Assembly: GCF_003287285.1 (NCBI RefSeq)
Contig: NZ_QMIG01000004.1
Span: forward strand, 124,001-188,000
Reading direction: 5' to 3'
Length of the DNA stretch: 64,000 nucleotides
DNA from: Phytoactinopolyspora halophila
GTDB taxonomy: Bacteria; Actinomycetota; Actinomycetes; Jiangellales; Jiangellaceae
In this document: piece by piece, positions 56,423 to 64,000 of the stretch
Numbering within the stretch: the stretch's first letter is position 1
How the letters are laid out: the number at the start of each line of letters is the position of its first letter
Program-made: the position numbers and the translations under genes
Notes under the pieces: model-generated
Databases searched by the model: none
Seen by the model: the letters and a program-made list of their open reading frames with translations, nothing else
What the model was told of the DNA's origin: nothing

Positions 56423-56479
56423 CCGCTGATCATGAACACTAGTCGACCTATGTAGTCGACTAGTGTTCATGATCAGCGG
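56423..56479. terminator. Hairpin A4, perfect 25-bp stem
   Basis: Arms 56423-56447 and 56455-56479 are perfectly complementary; loop CTATGTA is identical to the loop centre of A2. Core TGATCATGAACACTAGTCGA. It lies 19 nt past the GNAT stop and 8 nt before the -10 of the CapA-like gene. Confidence 0.78.
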
Positions 56480-56498
56480 GTCGTGCGGCCCGGGGGGG

Positions 56499-57344
56499 TC
56501 AGAGCATGACGGTCGCAAAGCGGCCCACCTCGGTGAAGCCGACCTTGCGATAGGCACCGAGGGCGGCGTGATTGTACTCGTTGACATACAGCGACACGGC
56601 CGGGGCGATCTCCCGCAGGGCATGGCTGACGACCGCGGCCATCCCGCCCACCGACAGCCCGTGCCCACGCCGGTCCGGGCGCACCCACACACCCTGAACC
56701 TGGCACGCCTTCGGTGTGACCGCGCCGATCTCCGCCTTGAACACGACCTCTCCGTCCTCGAACCGGGCGAATGCCCGCCCCGCCCGGACGAGCTCGCTCA
56801 GCCGGGCGCGGTAATAGGCCCCACCATCGGAACCGTTTGGCGAGATGCCAACCTCTTCGGTGAACATCGCCACGGCGGCCGGATGCAGCACCTCGACCTC
56901 GTCCGGACGGACCCGGCGCACGGCCGGATCGGGCTCGACGGCCGCCTCCTCGGTGATCGCCATCACCGGTTGCGACGAGCGCACATCCCGCGCCGGTCCC
57001 CACTCCGGCTGAAGCAGATCCCACATGCTCATCACGGCATCGGCCTGGCCCACCAGGGAGGAGCATCGGCGGCCCCGGTGCAACGCCACGTCCGCAAAGG
57101 TTCGCGCCGCCACCGGATCGGCCCCGACGGGTACGAGATTGGCACCCGCGTAGCAGACGGCGACGAGCTGGTGATCGATGAAATACCCCCACAGCTCCCC
57201 GCCCAGTTTCGTCGGCACCATTCCGGAGCCGTGCACCCGGGACCCGACAAACACGTCGATCAGCGGCTCGCGGTCGACCACCCGCGTCACCGCGCCGAGG
57301 TCTGAAGGGCCGAGCACGCGCGTCGAGGTCAGACTGTCCAGCAC
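56499..57344 (-). CDS. GNAT acetyltransferase with N-terminal DUF4081-like domain
   Basis: A 281-residue protein conserved next to ispG in actinobacteria. N-terminal half (residues 1-130) resembles DUF4081; the C-terminal half is a GNAT domain with VQGVWVRPDRRGHGLSVGGM and NHAALGAYRKVGF. GTG at 57344 has AAGGAGG 9 nt upstream. Substrate unknown. Confidence 0.85.
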   Translation of the reverse strand: MLDSLTSTRVLGPSDLGAVTRVVDREPLIDVFVGSRVHGSGMVPTKLGGELWGYFIDHQLVAVCYAGANLVPVGADPVAARTFADVALHRGRRCSSLVGQADAVMSMWDLLQPEWGPARDVRSSQPVMAITEEAAVEPDPAVRRVRPDEVEVLHPAAVAMFTEEVGISPNGSDGGAYYRARLSELVRAGRAFARFEDGEVVFKAEIGAVTPKACQVQGVWVRPDRRGHGLSVGGMAAVVSHALREIAPAVSLYVNEYNHAALGAYRKVGFTEVGRFATVML

Positions 57345-57496
57345 GGCATCCGACCTCCTTCCAGCAGGCGGGTGCAATTCCCGCTTTCCAGTCAACCAGC
57401 TCCATGGAACCGGTGCATGGCGCGAGACACAAGACGAAGCCCGTATTGTCACGATTGCACCCGGGTCCGGCCCGTCGCGTCGGGCGCCCGCGCCTG

Positions 57497-58651
57497 CTAG
57501 GTGACGGTCACCTGCGGCTCGCCGGACTCCACACCCTCGGTCTCCATCTGCTCCGCGATTCGCGACGCCTCGTCGATCAGCGTCTCGACGATGTCGGCCT
57601 CCGGCACGGTCTTGATGACCTCGCCCTTGACGAAGATCTGGCCCTTGCCATTGCCCGAGGCGACACCGAGGTCGGCCTCTCTCGCCTCGCCCGGTCCATT
57701 GACGATGCAGCCCATAACCGCAACCCGCAGCGGGACCTGCATCCCCTCAAGACCGGCGGTCACCCGGTCGGCTAGCGAGTACACGTCGACTTGCGCCCGC
57801 CCGCATGACGGGCACGAAACGATCTCAAGCTTGCGTTCGCGGAGGTTCAGCGATTGCAGGATCTGGATGCCGACCTTGACTTCCTCGACGGGTGGCGCGG
57901 ACAGCGACACCCGGATGGTGTCACCGATGCCCCTCGCCAGCAGCGTGCCGAACGCGACCGACGACTTCACGGTGCCCTGGAACGCCGGCCCCGCCTCCGT
58001 GACGCCGAGATGCAGCGGCCAGTCGCCCCTCTCCGAGAGCATCTCGTAGGCGCGCACCATGACCACCGGATCGTGGTGCTTGACCGAGATCTTGAAGTCG
58101 TGGAAGTCGTGCTCCTCGAACAGCGACGCCTCCCGCACGGCCGACTCGACCAGTGCTTCCGCCGTCGGCTTGCCGTACTTCTCCAGCTGCCGCGGGTCGA
58201 GAGAGCCGGCGTTCACACCGATACGCAACGAGACGCCGGCGTCCTTGGCCGCTTGCGCGATCTCGCCGACCCGGTCGTCGAACTTCTTGATGTTGCCCGG
58301 GTTCACCCGGACACCGGCACAGCCCGCGTCGATCGCCGCGAACACGTATTTGGGCTGGAAGTGGATGTCGGCCACCACCGGGATCTGCGATTTCTGCGCG
58401 ATGGCCGGCAGCGCTTCCGCATCGTCGGCGCTGGGCACGGCGACTCGCACGATGTCGCAGCCCGCCGCGGTCAGCTCCGCTATCTGCTGGAGTGTGGCGT
58501 TGATGTCCGTCGTCGGCGTCGTCGTCATCGACTGCACGCTGACCGGCGCGTCGCCACCGACCTCGACCTTGCCGACCCGGATCTTCCGGGTCTGGCGGCG
58601 CTCTGCCAGCACCGGGGCGGGCATCCCCGGCAATCCCAACGCAACGCTCAT
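57497..58651 (-). CDS. ispG: 4-hydroxy-3-methylbut-2-enyl-diphosphate synthase
   Basis: 4Fe-4S enzyme of the MEP isoprenoid pathway, 384 residues. Seen: [26 protein letters not shown], and the cluster ligands in CPSCGRAQ and [10 protein letters not shown]. The ATG at 58651 fits the family N-terminus. It shares the dxr-rip1-ispG order of actinobacteria but hairpin A5 lies between it and rip1, so a separate promoter is likely. Confidence 0.96.
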   Translation of the reverse strand: MSVALGLPGMPAPVLAERRQTRKIRVGKVEVGGDAPVSVQSMTTTPTTDINATLQQIAELTAAGCDIVRVAVPSADDAEALPAIAQKSQIPVVADIHFQPKYVFAAIDAGCAGVRVNPGNIKKFDDRVGEIAQAAKDAGVSLRIGVNAGSLDPRQLEKYGKPTAEALVESAVREASLFEEHDFHDFKISVKHHDPVVMVRAYEMLSERGDWPLHLGVTEAGPAFQGTVKSSVAFGTLLARGIGDTIRVSLSAPPVEEVKVGIQILQSLNLRERKLEIVSCPSCGRAQVDVYSLADRVTAGLEGMQVPLRVAVMGCIVNGPGEAREADLGVASGNGKGQIFVKGEVIKTVPEADIVETLIDEASRIAEQMETEGVESGEPQVTVT

Positions 58652-58682
58652 GTCCCGCAACACTCCTCAGCTATCCCTGCGC

Positions 58683-58731
58683 TGATCATGAACGCAACTC
58701 GTCTTCCATGGCCGAGAAGTGTTCATGATCA
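58683..58731. terminator. Hairpin A5
   Basis: TGATCATGAACGC (58683-58695) and GTGTTCATGATCA (58719-58731): 13-bp arms, one mismatch, no extended outer stem. It lies 35 nt past the rip1 stop. Confidence 0.6.
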
Positions 58732-58766
58732 CGGGTGGGTGGTCACCCCTATTGTCCCTCGTGTCC

Positions 58767-60086
58767 TCAACCGAACAGCGTGATGGGGCTGACGATGTCG
58801 GCGTAGATCAACAATGCCGCCATTCCAATCAGGACGACCGCCACCCCGTACGCGATCGGCAACCCCTTGGCGACGTCCACCGGACGTGGAGCGGGACGCC
58901 GTACGAGACGGGCGACGCCACGTTTGATCCCCTCCCAGATGGCACCGGCAGCGTGCCCACCATCCAGCGGCAGGAGCGGGATCAGGTTGAAGATGGCGAT
59001 AGCCATGTTGAACGTCGCGAGCAGCATGACGAACGTGACGATCCGTTCGGCACCGGCCAGCTCGGAGACGATCTCCCCGCCGATCCGCCCGGCGCCGACG
59101 ATGCTCACCGGAGTATCGGGGTCACGTTCCGCCCCGTTGAACGCGGCGTCCCAGACGTTGCCCATGCGCTCCGGAATGCCGGCCATCGCATCGAGCATCC
59201 GCACGACGAACGTGCCGCTCCACGCGGCGACACCGGTGACGTCTTCCTGTTCGTAATCGACGATGAGTGGCCGTACGCCGAGGAAGCCCACCTCGGCGTA
59301 CTCCGGCTCCTCGGCATCGCTTCCGCCCGCCACGGGACGCTCGGCACGGACCAGGTCCGGCGTGAGCGTGAGCCGCTCACCGTCGCGCTCCACCTCGACG
59401 TCGACGGTGCCGGCGCCCGCGGCCCGGATGGCGCCCGACACCTCCTCCCACGAATCGACCGGCCGGCCGTCGAAGGAGACGATGTGATCACCGGCTTCGA
59501 ATCCCGCCTCGGCAGCAGGCGCCGGCGGGTCCTCGGCCGCGCACGCGGTCCGCTCCGCCCCGGCCGGGATGACGCACTCGCTGACCTCGCTCACGGTCGG
59601 CGCCAGGACGGGTTTCTCGGGGTTGCCGAAGGTCATCAGCACGCCCCCAGCCAGCAGAAGGGCCAGGATGACGTTCATCGCCGGGCCGCCCAGCATGATG
59701 ATGAGCTTCTTCCACCACGGTTTGCGGTAGAACACCCGCTCCTCGTCTCCGGGCTGGATCTCCTCCCCGGCTGTCTTGCGGGCATCTTCGATGAGCGCCT
59801 GGATCGGGCCCGTGCTGGCCTTGCGCAGCCGTTTCGGGTCGCCCCCCGGCTCGGGAGGGAACATACCGATCATCCGGATGTAGCCGCCCAGGGGAACGGA
59901 TTTCACGCCGTACTCGGTCTCACCCCGGCGGCGCGACCAGACGGTACGTCCGAACCCGACCATGTACTGGGTGACCTTGACACCGAACAGCTTCGCCGGC
60001 ACCAGGTGGCCGACCTCGTGGAGCGCGATGGAAAGAATCAGCCCCAGGGCGAAGAGCAGGATGCCGACAATGACGAGCCAGTCCAC
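58767..60086 (-). CDS. rip1: Site-2 (M50) zinc metalloprotease, Rip1/RseP type
   Basis: Membrane-embedded protease that cleaves anti-sigma factors and related substrates, 439 residues. Seen: HEVGH zinc motif in TM1, the membrane-reentrant GFGRTVWSRRRGETEYGVK, a PDZ domain (about 190-275, AGFEAGDHIVSFDGRPVDSW), and the C-terminal motif NLIPLLPLDGGH. GTG start. It lies between dxr and ispG as in Mycobacterium. Confidence 0.92.
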   Translation of the reverse strand: MDWLVIVGILLFALGLILSIALHEVGHLVPAKLFGVKVTQYMVGFGRTVWSRRRGETEYGVKSVPLGGYIRMIGMFPPEPGGDPKRLRKASTGPIQALIEDARKTAGEEIQPGDEERVFYRKPWWKKLIIMLGGPAMNVILALLLAGGVLMTFGNPEKPVLAPTVSEVSECVIPAGAERTACAAEDPPAPAAEAGFEAGDHIVSFDGRPVDSWEEVSGAIRAAGAGTVDVEVERDGERLTLTPDLVRAERPVAGGSDAEEPEYAEVGFLGVRPLIVDYEQEDVTGVAAWSGTFVVRMLDAMAGIPERMGNVWDAAFNGAERDPDTPVSIVGAGRIGGEIVSELAGAERIVTFVMLLATFNMAIAIFNLIPLLPLDGGHAAGAIWEGIKRGVARLVRRPAPRPVDVAKGLPIAYGVAVVLIGMAALLIYADIVSPITLFG

Positions 60087-60208
60087 CTAGCGCCCCGCTC
60101 TCCCCGGGTGGCCTACATTCCGGTAGCTGCCACTGCTGACTTTACTGTCACGGTTCGCTTCGCTGCCCACGACACCGGCAGCCACAACCGGCACGGCTTC
60201 CCCCAGGT

Positions 60209-61414
60209 TCACGGACGCACTTCTCCCGACGCGATGATCTCGTGGGCACGGTTGCGGGCCCACCGTTCAGCCGCGAGAACGTCTTCGACGCTCGTGACGT
60301 TCCCGTCAGGATACTCGGCGAGCACCTCTTCAACGGTATCCACGATTCCGGTGAATGCCAGCCGGTGATCATGGAAGGCACCCACGCACTCCTCGTTGGC
60401 GGCGTTGTACACCGCGGGTGCCGTGCCGCCCCGCCGCCCCGCCTCGCGGGCCAGCTGGACAGCAGGGAACGCGTCGTCGTCCAACGGGAAGAACTCCCAT
60501 CGGGCCGCGGCCGTCCAGTCGCACGCCGGTGCGATGTCGGCCAACCGCTGCGGCCATGACAGTGCCAGCGCGATGGCCAGCCGCATGTCGGGAGGGCTGG
60601 CCTTGGCGATGGTCGATCCGTCGACAAACTCCACCATGGAGTGCACCACCGACTGCGGGTGCACGACGACCTCGATCGCGTCGAACGGCACGTCGAACAG
60701 CAAATGCGCCTCGATGACCTCGAGGCCCTTGTTGACCAGAGTCGCCGAGTTGGTGGTGACGACGCGCCCCATGTTCCACGTCGGGTGCGCCAACGCCTCG
60801 GTGGGTGTGACCGTCGCCAGTTGCTTGCGGCTGTAGCCCCGGAACGGCCCCCCGCTGGCGGTGACCACGAGCTTGCGCACTTCCTCCGCACGGCCACCCC
60901 GCAGGCACTGGGCCAGCGCACTGTGCTCGCTGTCCACCGGCACGATCTGGCCCGGCGTGGCAGCGTCCTTGACCAGCGGCCCGCCGGCGATCAGGGATTC
61001 CTTGTTGGCCAGCGCCAGGGTGCGCCCCGCCTCCAGGGCGGCGAGCGTGGGAGCCAGGCCGATGGAACCATCGATGCCGTTCAGCACGACGTCGCACGGG
61101 TGCGCAGCCAGTTCGGTGACCGCATCGGGACCGGCGAGGACCTTGGGCAGGGCGAACTCGCCCGCACTGTATCCGCGCTTCTGTGCCTCTGCGTAGAGCG
61201 CCAGCAGGACATCTTCCGCGGATCCGGACTTCGCGACCGCGACGACGTCCACGCCGAGCTCCAGTGCCTGCTCGGCCAGGGTCTCCGGATCCGAGCCCCC
61301 GGCCGCCAGGCCGACGGCTCGCAACCGATCCGGGTTGCGGCGGATCACGTCGATCGCCTGCGTCCCGATCGAGCCGGTGGAGCCGAGAACGATCACGTCG
61401 CGCGGGTTGCTCAC
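60209..61414 (-). CDS. dxr: 1-deoxy-D-xylulose-5-phosphate reductoisomerase
   Basis: Second MEP-pathway enzyme, 401 residues; fosmidomycin target. Seen: NADPH site [23 protein letters not shown], metal and substrate motifs [36 protein letters not shown], and [11 protein letters not shown] at 61414 has GGAG 9 nt upstream; an earlier in-frame GTG at 61429 is less likely. Confidence 0.96.
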   Translation of the reverse strand: MSNPRDVIVLGSTGSIGTQAIDVIRRNPDRLRAVGLAAGGSDPETLAEQALELGVDVVAVAKSGSAEDVLLALYAEAQKRGYSAGEFALPKVLAGPDAVTELAAHPCDVVLNGIDGSIGLAPTLAALEAGRTLALANKESLIAGGPLVKDAATPGQIVPVDSEHSALAQCLRGGRAEEVRKLVVTASGGPFRGYSRKQLATVTPTEALAHPTWNMGRVVTTNSATLVNKGLEVIEAHLLFDVPFDAIEVVVHPQSVVHSMVEFVDGSTIAKASPPDMRLAIALALSWPQRLADIAPACDWTAAARWEFFPLDDDAFPAVQLAREAGRRGGTAPAVYNAANEECVGAFHDHRLAFTGIVDTVEEVLAEYPDGNVTSVEDVLAAERWARNRAHEIIASGEVRP

Positions 61415-61456
61415 GCGCCCATTCTCCACCCGGAGCCGCGTCCGTGTCGCCGGTCC

Positions 61457-61512
61457 CCGTGATCATCGAGGATCACGTACATCATCATGTGCGCGATCCT
61501 CGATCATCACGG
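61457..61512. terminator. Hairpin B1 (GATCATCGAGGATC family)
   Basis: Arms 61457-61474 and 61495-61512 pair over 18 bp with one mismatch; the loop contains ACAT-CATC-ATGT. The TetR reading frame ends inside the right arm (stop 61507-61509). Confidence 0.65.
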
Positions 61513-62145
61513 CGCCGTGGAGCGAGCGATCTGGGCCAGAAACGAGCGCAGCAGGGTTCGCACTCGCTCGGCAGGCATGTCGTCGGGCACGTTCATCGCC
61601 TGGCTCGCGAGGCCGTCGACGAATACATGGAGGTACTCTGCCCAGGTCTCAACCTGCTCATCGACATACGCGACGCCAACGAGTTCCGCGAACGACGTGT
61701 CACCGGCCGATCCGGTCAGCACGGCGACCACGGCCCGATACAGCGCGCGTTGCGCCTCCCACATGGCCGAACGCTCCGCCGCGGGGCGTCCACGCTCCCA
61801 CTCGGTGAGGGCCAGCCAGAGCGCGTACTCCTGCCGCCGCTCGTCGTCGAGCGGGATGAGCTCTTCCACGATGCGCGCCATGAGCTCCCGGCTGGACGGC
61901 TCGCTCCGCAATTGCTCCACCCTCGCCCGCACGCGCTCGCGCAGCCGGGTCCAGGCCGTCTCGGCAGCGAACGCGCGCAGCTCCTCCTGGCTGGCGAAGT
62001 AGTACCGCAGCGCTCCCGTGGACCACCCCGCTTCGGTAGCGACCGCGCGCACGGACGCGCCGACCACGCTGCGCCGCACGACGACGCGCAGTACCGCCTC
62101 GGCGAGCTCCCGGCGCCGGCGATCGTGGTCGACGACCTTGGGCAT
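61507..62145 (-). CDS. TetR family transcriptional regulator
   Basis: A 212-residue repressor. HTH: VGASVRAVATEAGWSTGALRYYF at residues about 27-50; C-terminal ligand domain with a TetR_C-like pattern. ATG at 62145 with AAAGAGG upstream. It is divergent from the membrane protein gene and probably represses it and itself. Its last residues are encoded by hairpin B1. Confidence 0.87.
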   Translation of the reverse strand: MPKVVDHDRRRRELAEAVLRVVVRRSVVGASVRAVATEAGWSTGALRYYFASQEELRAFAAETAWTRLRERVRARVEQLRSEPSSRELMARIVEELIPLDDERRQEYALWLALTEWERGRPAAERSAMWEAQRALYRAVVAVLTGSAGDTSFAELVGVAYVDEQVETWAEYLHVFVDGLASQAMNVPDDMPAERVRTLLRSFLAQIARSTAP

Positions 62146-62213
62146 ACCTCTTTTCTATCACAGATGTGTTAAATTAAATCGCACAACCGTGTCACAAAGA
62201 GGGGACAGTTCAC
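62146..62213. promoter_or_regulatory. Divergent TetR-type operator region
   Basis: The AT-rich TTAAATTAAAT lies between CACAGATGTG (62159-62168, arms CACA/TGTG) and CACAACCGTG (62182-62191, arms CAC/GTG). These are candidate TetR half-sites over both promoters. Confidence 0.45.
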
Positions 62214-62900
62214 ATGACCGCCGAGATCCTGCTCACCGTCGCTGGTCTCGCGCTGCTCGACACCCTGAGCCCTGCGACCATCGGCGTCACCATCTACCTC
62301 CTGCTCACCGCGGATCGCCGGCTCGCCCCACTGCTGTTCACGTACCTCGGCACGGTCGCCGCCTTCTACTTCACGCTCGGCGTGGCGCTCGTACTCGGCC
62401 TCGATGTTTTCCTGGCCGCAGCCGGCGACGCGCTGAACACCCGGACGTCGTTCTGGATCCAGGCAGTCATCGGGGCCGCGATGCTGATCGGCAGCTTCCT
62501 GATCCCCACCAAGCGCGCGGCCCCCTCCCCCAGGACGCCGCGCGTGCACACGCTTCCCGCGATGATTGGCTTCGGCCTCACCACCGGATTGCTGGAAGCC
62601 GGCATGGCACTGCCCTACCTCGGCGCGATCGGCATTCTGATCAGCGCCGACGTGGGCGCACACCAGTGGTTACCCGTGATCGCCGGCTACAACCTGGTGA
62701 TGGTGCTGCCGCCGGTGCTGATGTATCTCGCGTGGAATCTGCTCGGCGCCCGCATCCGCCCGCGGCTGCAACGCTGGCGGGACAAGATCGCCGGCGGGAC
62801 CCGCGAAACCATGGCCTGGATCCTCGGCATCGCCGGCTTCCTCGTCCTCCGTGATGCCGTCTTCCGCCTCTCCGGCGACGGCAGCGCCTTCCCCTTCTGA
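62214..62900 (+). CDS. GAP/LysE-like membrane protein
   Basis: A 228-residue protein with about six hydrophobic segments. The TM1 region LALLDTLSPATIGVTIYLLL and the later LEAGMALPYLGAIGIL are typical of the GAP (Sap/sulfolipid-1-addressing) family within the LysE superfamily. Export of a lipid or small molecule is inferred. AAAGAGGGG precedes the ATG. Controlled presumably by the divergent TetR. Confidence 0.78.
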   Translation: MTAEILLTVAGLALLDTLSPATIGVTIYLLLTADRRLAPLLFTYLGTVAAFYFTLGVALVLGLDVFLAAAGDALNTRTSFWIQAVIGAAMLIGSFLIPTKRAAPSPRTPRVHTLPAMIGFGLTTGLLEAGMALPYLGAIGILISADVGAHQWLPVIAGYNLVMVLPPVLMYLAWNLLGARIRPRLQRWRDKIAGGTRETMAWILGIAGFLVLRDAVFRLSGDGSAFPF

Positions 62901-62912
62901 GCTCGCCCTCGC

Positions 62913-62960
62913 GATCATCGAGGATCGCGCACACCATGGTGTACACGATCCTCGATGATC
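62913..62960. terminator. Hairpin B2
   Basis: GATCATCGAGGATCG (62913-62927) and CGATCCTCGATGATC (62946-62960): perfect 15-bp arms; the loop contains the palindrome ACACCATGGTGT. It lies 12 nt past the membrane protein stop. Confidence 0.7.
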
Positions 62961-62978
62961 ACCAACGGGAGCGCGGGC

Positions 62979-63044
62979 GATCACAACGCGCGATCACGGC
63001 ACGCACAATCGCAGCCCGCGATCACGGGGCGGGTGATCACGGGG
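62979..63044. repeat. GATCACGG repeats at the MFS gene stop
   Basis: GATCAC recurs at 62979, 62992, 63020 and 63035; GATCACGGGG is exact in the last two, 15 bp apart. The last holds the stop codon of the MFS gene (63037-63039). Confidence 0.65.
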
Positions 63045-64000
63045 TGGCGGGCGAGTGCTCCGCGGGCTCGACGGTCCGGCGGGCAGGCTCGTCCGCCGGT
63101 TCCTCAGCGGTCTGTGGCTCCACGAGCCGGCCCGGCCGGACGACAGTGAACACCACGGTCACGGCCACACCGGTGGCGGCCACCATGACGCTGGCCATCG
63201 GCACCGCCGAGTCGGCACCGAACATGCCCACGATCGGCGCGATGGCTCCGCCCACGAGAAAGTTCATCGCCCCGATGAGCGACGCCGCGGTACCGGCCGC
63301 CTCGCCGTGGTTCGCCAGCGCCAACGCCGGCACGTTCGGCAACGTGAAGCCGATCGTCGCCAGCATGAAGAACAGCGGGACCGCGATACCGAGCATGCCG
63401 AACGCGCCTGTCAGCGATATCACGATCAGCACGGCTGAGGCGGTCGCGGCCACCGACACGGCGGTGGCGAGGACCCATTGCGGCCCGAACCGGCGCCCTG
63501 CCCGCGGGTTGATCTGCGTGGCGATGATCAAGCCGGCAGCGTTGACCCCGAACAGCAGCCCGTACTGCTGTTCCGACAGGCCGTAGACGCCCTGGAAGAC
63601 GAACGACGAGCCGGAGATGTACGAGAACAGCGCGCCCATCATCAGCCCGCCCGTGAACATCAGGCCGACGAAGGTGCGATCGCGCAGTACCGGCCGGAAC
63701 GCGCGCGCCGTGTCCCGGAAGCCGCCGCGGCGACGCTGCGGAGGGAGGGTCTCGCGCAGGCCGACGACCACGACGACGACCAGTGCGGCGCCCAGCAGCG
63801 CCAGCAGCCAGAACACGCCCCGCCAGTCGGTGAAGCGCAAGATCTGCCCGCCCAGGGTCGGCGCGAGGACCGGCGCGGCACCCATCACGAGCATCAGGCG
63901 CGAGAGCATGCGCACCGCCGGCAGTCCGGTATACATGTCCCGCACCACGGCCATGGACACCACGGCCCCCGCGGCCGCGGCCATGCCCTGCAGGACACGG
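63037..64000 (-). CDS. MFS multidrug exporter, Bcr/CflA-like (5' end outside window)
   Basis: 321 codons of a 12-TM drug:proton antiporter; the start lies beyond the window. The visible part begins in TM4 (RVLQGMAAAAGAVVSMAVVRD, a Bcr/CflA motif C-like region, in pieces) and runs through TM5-12, with GADSAVPMASVMVAATG near the end. It has an acidic-Pro tail. Convergent with the GAP-like gene; hairpin B2 lies between. Confidence 0.85.
   Translation of the reverse strand, partial: RVLQGMAAAAGAVVSMAVVRDMYTGLPAVRMLSRLMLVMGAAPVLAPTLGGQILRFTDWRGVFWLLALLGAALVVVVVVGLRETLPPQRRRGGFRDTARAFRPVLRDRTFVGLMFTGGLMMGALFSYISGSSFVFQGVYGLSEQQYGLLFGVNAAGLIIATQINPRAGRRFGPQWVLATAVSVAATASAVLIVISLTGAFGMLGIAVPLFFMLATIGFTLPNVPALALANHGEAAGTAASLIGAMNFLVGGAIAPIVGMFGADSAVPMASVMVAATGVAVTVVFTVVRPGRLVEPQTAEEPADEPARRTVEPAEHSPATP

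Overview
This is a high-GC actinobacterial (Actinomycetota) chromosome segment. The evidence is the gene order recA, DUF3046, clgR, cinA, pgsA, ftsK, rnj, dapA, thyA, dfrA, then dapB, M16 protease, pnp, rpsO, ribF, truB, rbfA, DUF503, infB, ylxR, nusA, rimP, then proS, GNAT (DUF4081-like), ispG, rip1, dxr. Almost all of these housekeeping genes lie on the minus strand. I cannot fix the genus from the sequence alone. No rRNA, tRNA, CRISPR array, transposase or prophage was seen.

Layout. 1-5.3 kb: 5' part of recA with a LexA-type box, an amidohydrolase, a NodI/NodJ-like ABC exporter and DUF3046. 5.4-14.1 kb: a large Lhr helicase and an accessory operon (DoxX, MFS exporter, flavin-dependent oxidoreductase), plus a flavin reductase. 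14.1-15.8 kb: clgR, cinA-type pncC, pgsA. 15.8-20.9 kb: an accessory block with a two-gene ABC transporter, three repeat zones, an AbiEi-like/DUF559 endonuclease-like gene and a VOC protein. 21-27.6 kb: ftsK, RNase J, dapA, thyA, dfrA. 27.6-33.2 kb: a complete peptide-type ABC importer operon. 33.4-40.7 kb: GNAT, an ASCH-like protein, dapB, a tRNA methyltransferase, an M16 peptidase, pnp, rpsO. 40.9-50.5 kb: ribF, a purine-type permease with a MarR regulator, truB to rimP. 50.7-57.3 kb: a DUF4439 pair, VOC and AraC genes, proS, a CapA-like lipoprotein, GNAT. 57.5-64 kb: ispG, rip1, dxr, a divergent TetR/membrane protein pair and an MFS exporter cut by the window edge.

Four non-coding patterns stand out. 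(1) Five copies of an intergenic hairpin with the core TGATCATGAACAC, plus two with a different core (GATCATCGAGGATC), sit at or within about 35 nt of gene 3' ends and probably end transcription in both directions. Their outer stems differ between loci yet pair within each locus. (2) The DUF559-type gene is bracketed by two direct copies of a structured repeat: a 15-bp box, a fixed gap, then 22-bp iterons centred on CGTGCACG. (3) At least four genes carry short tandem repeats that duplicate their own stop-codon region. (4) Thirteen operon-first genes have a -10-like hexamer (TANNNT, or GATACT at two) exactly 6 or 7 nt before the start codon, which predicts widespread leaderless transcription.
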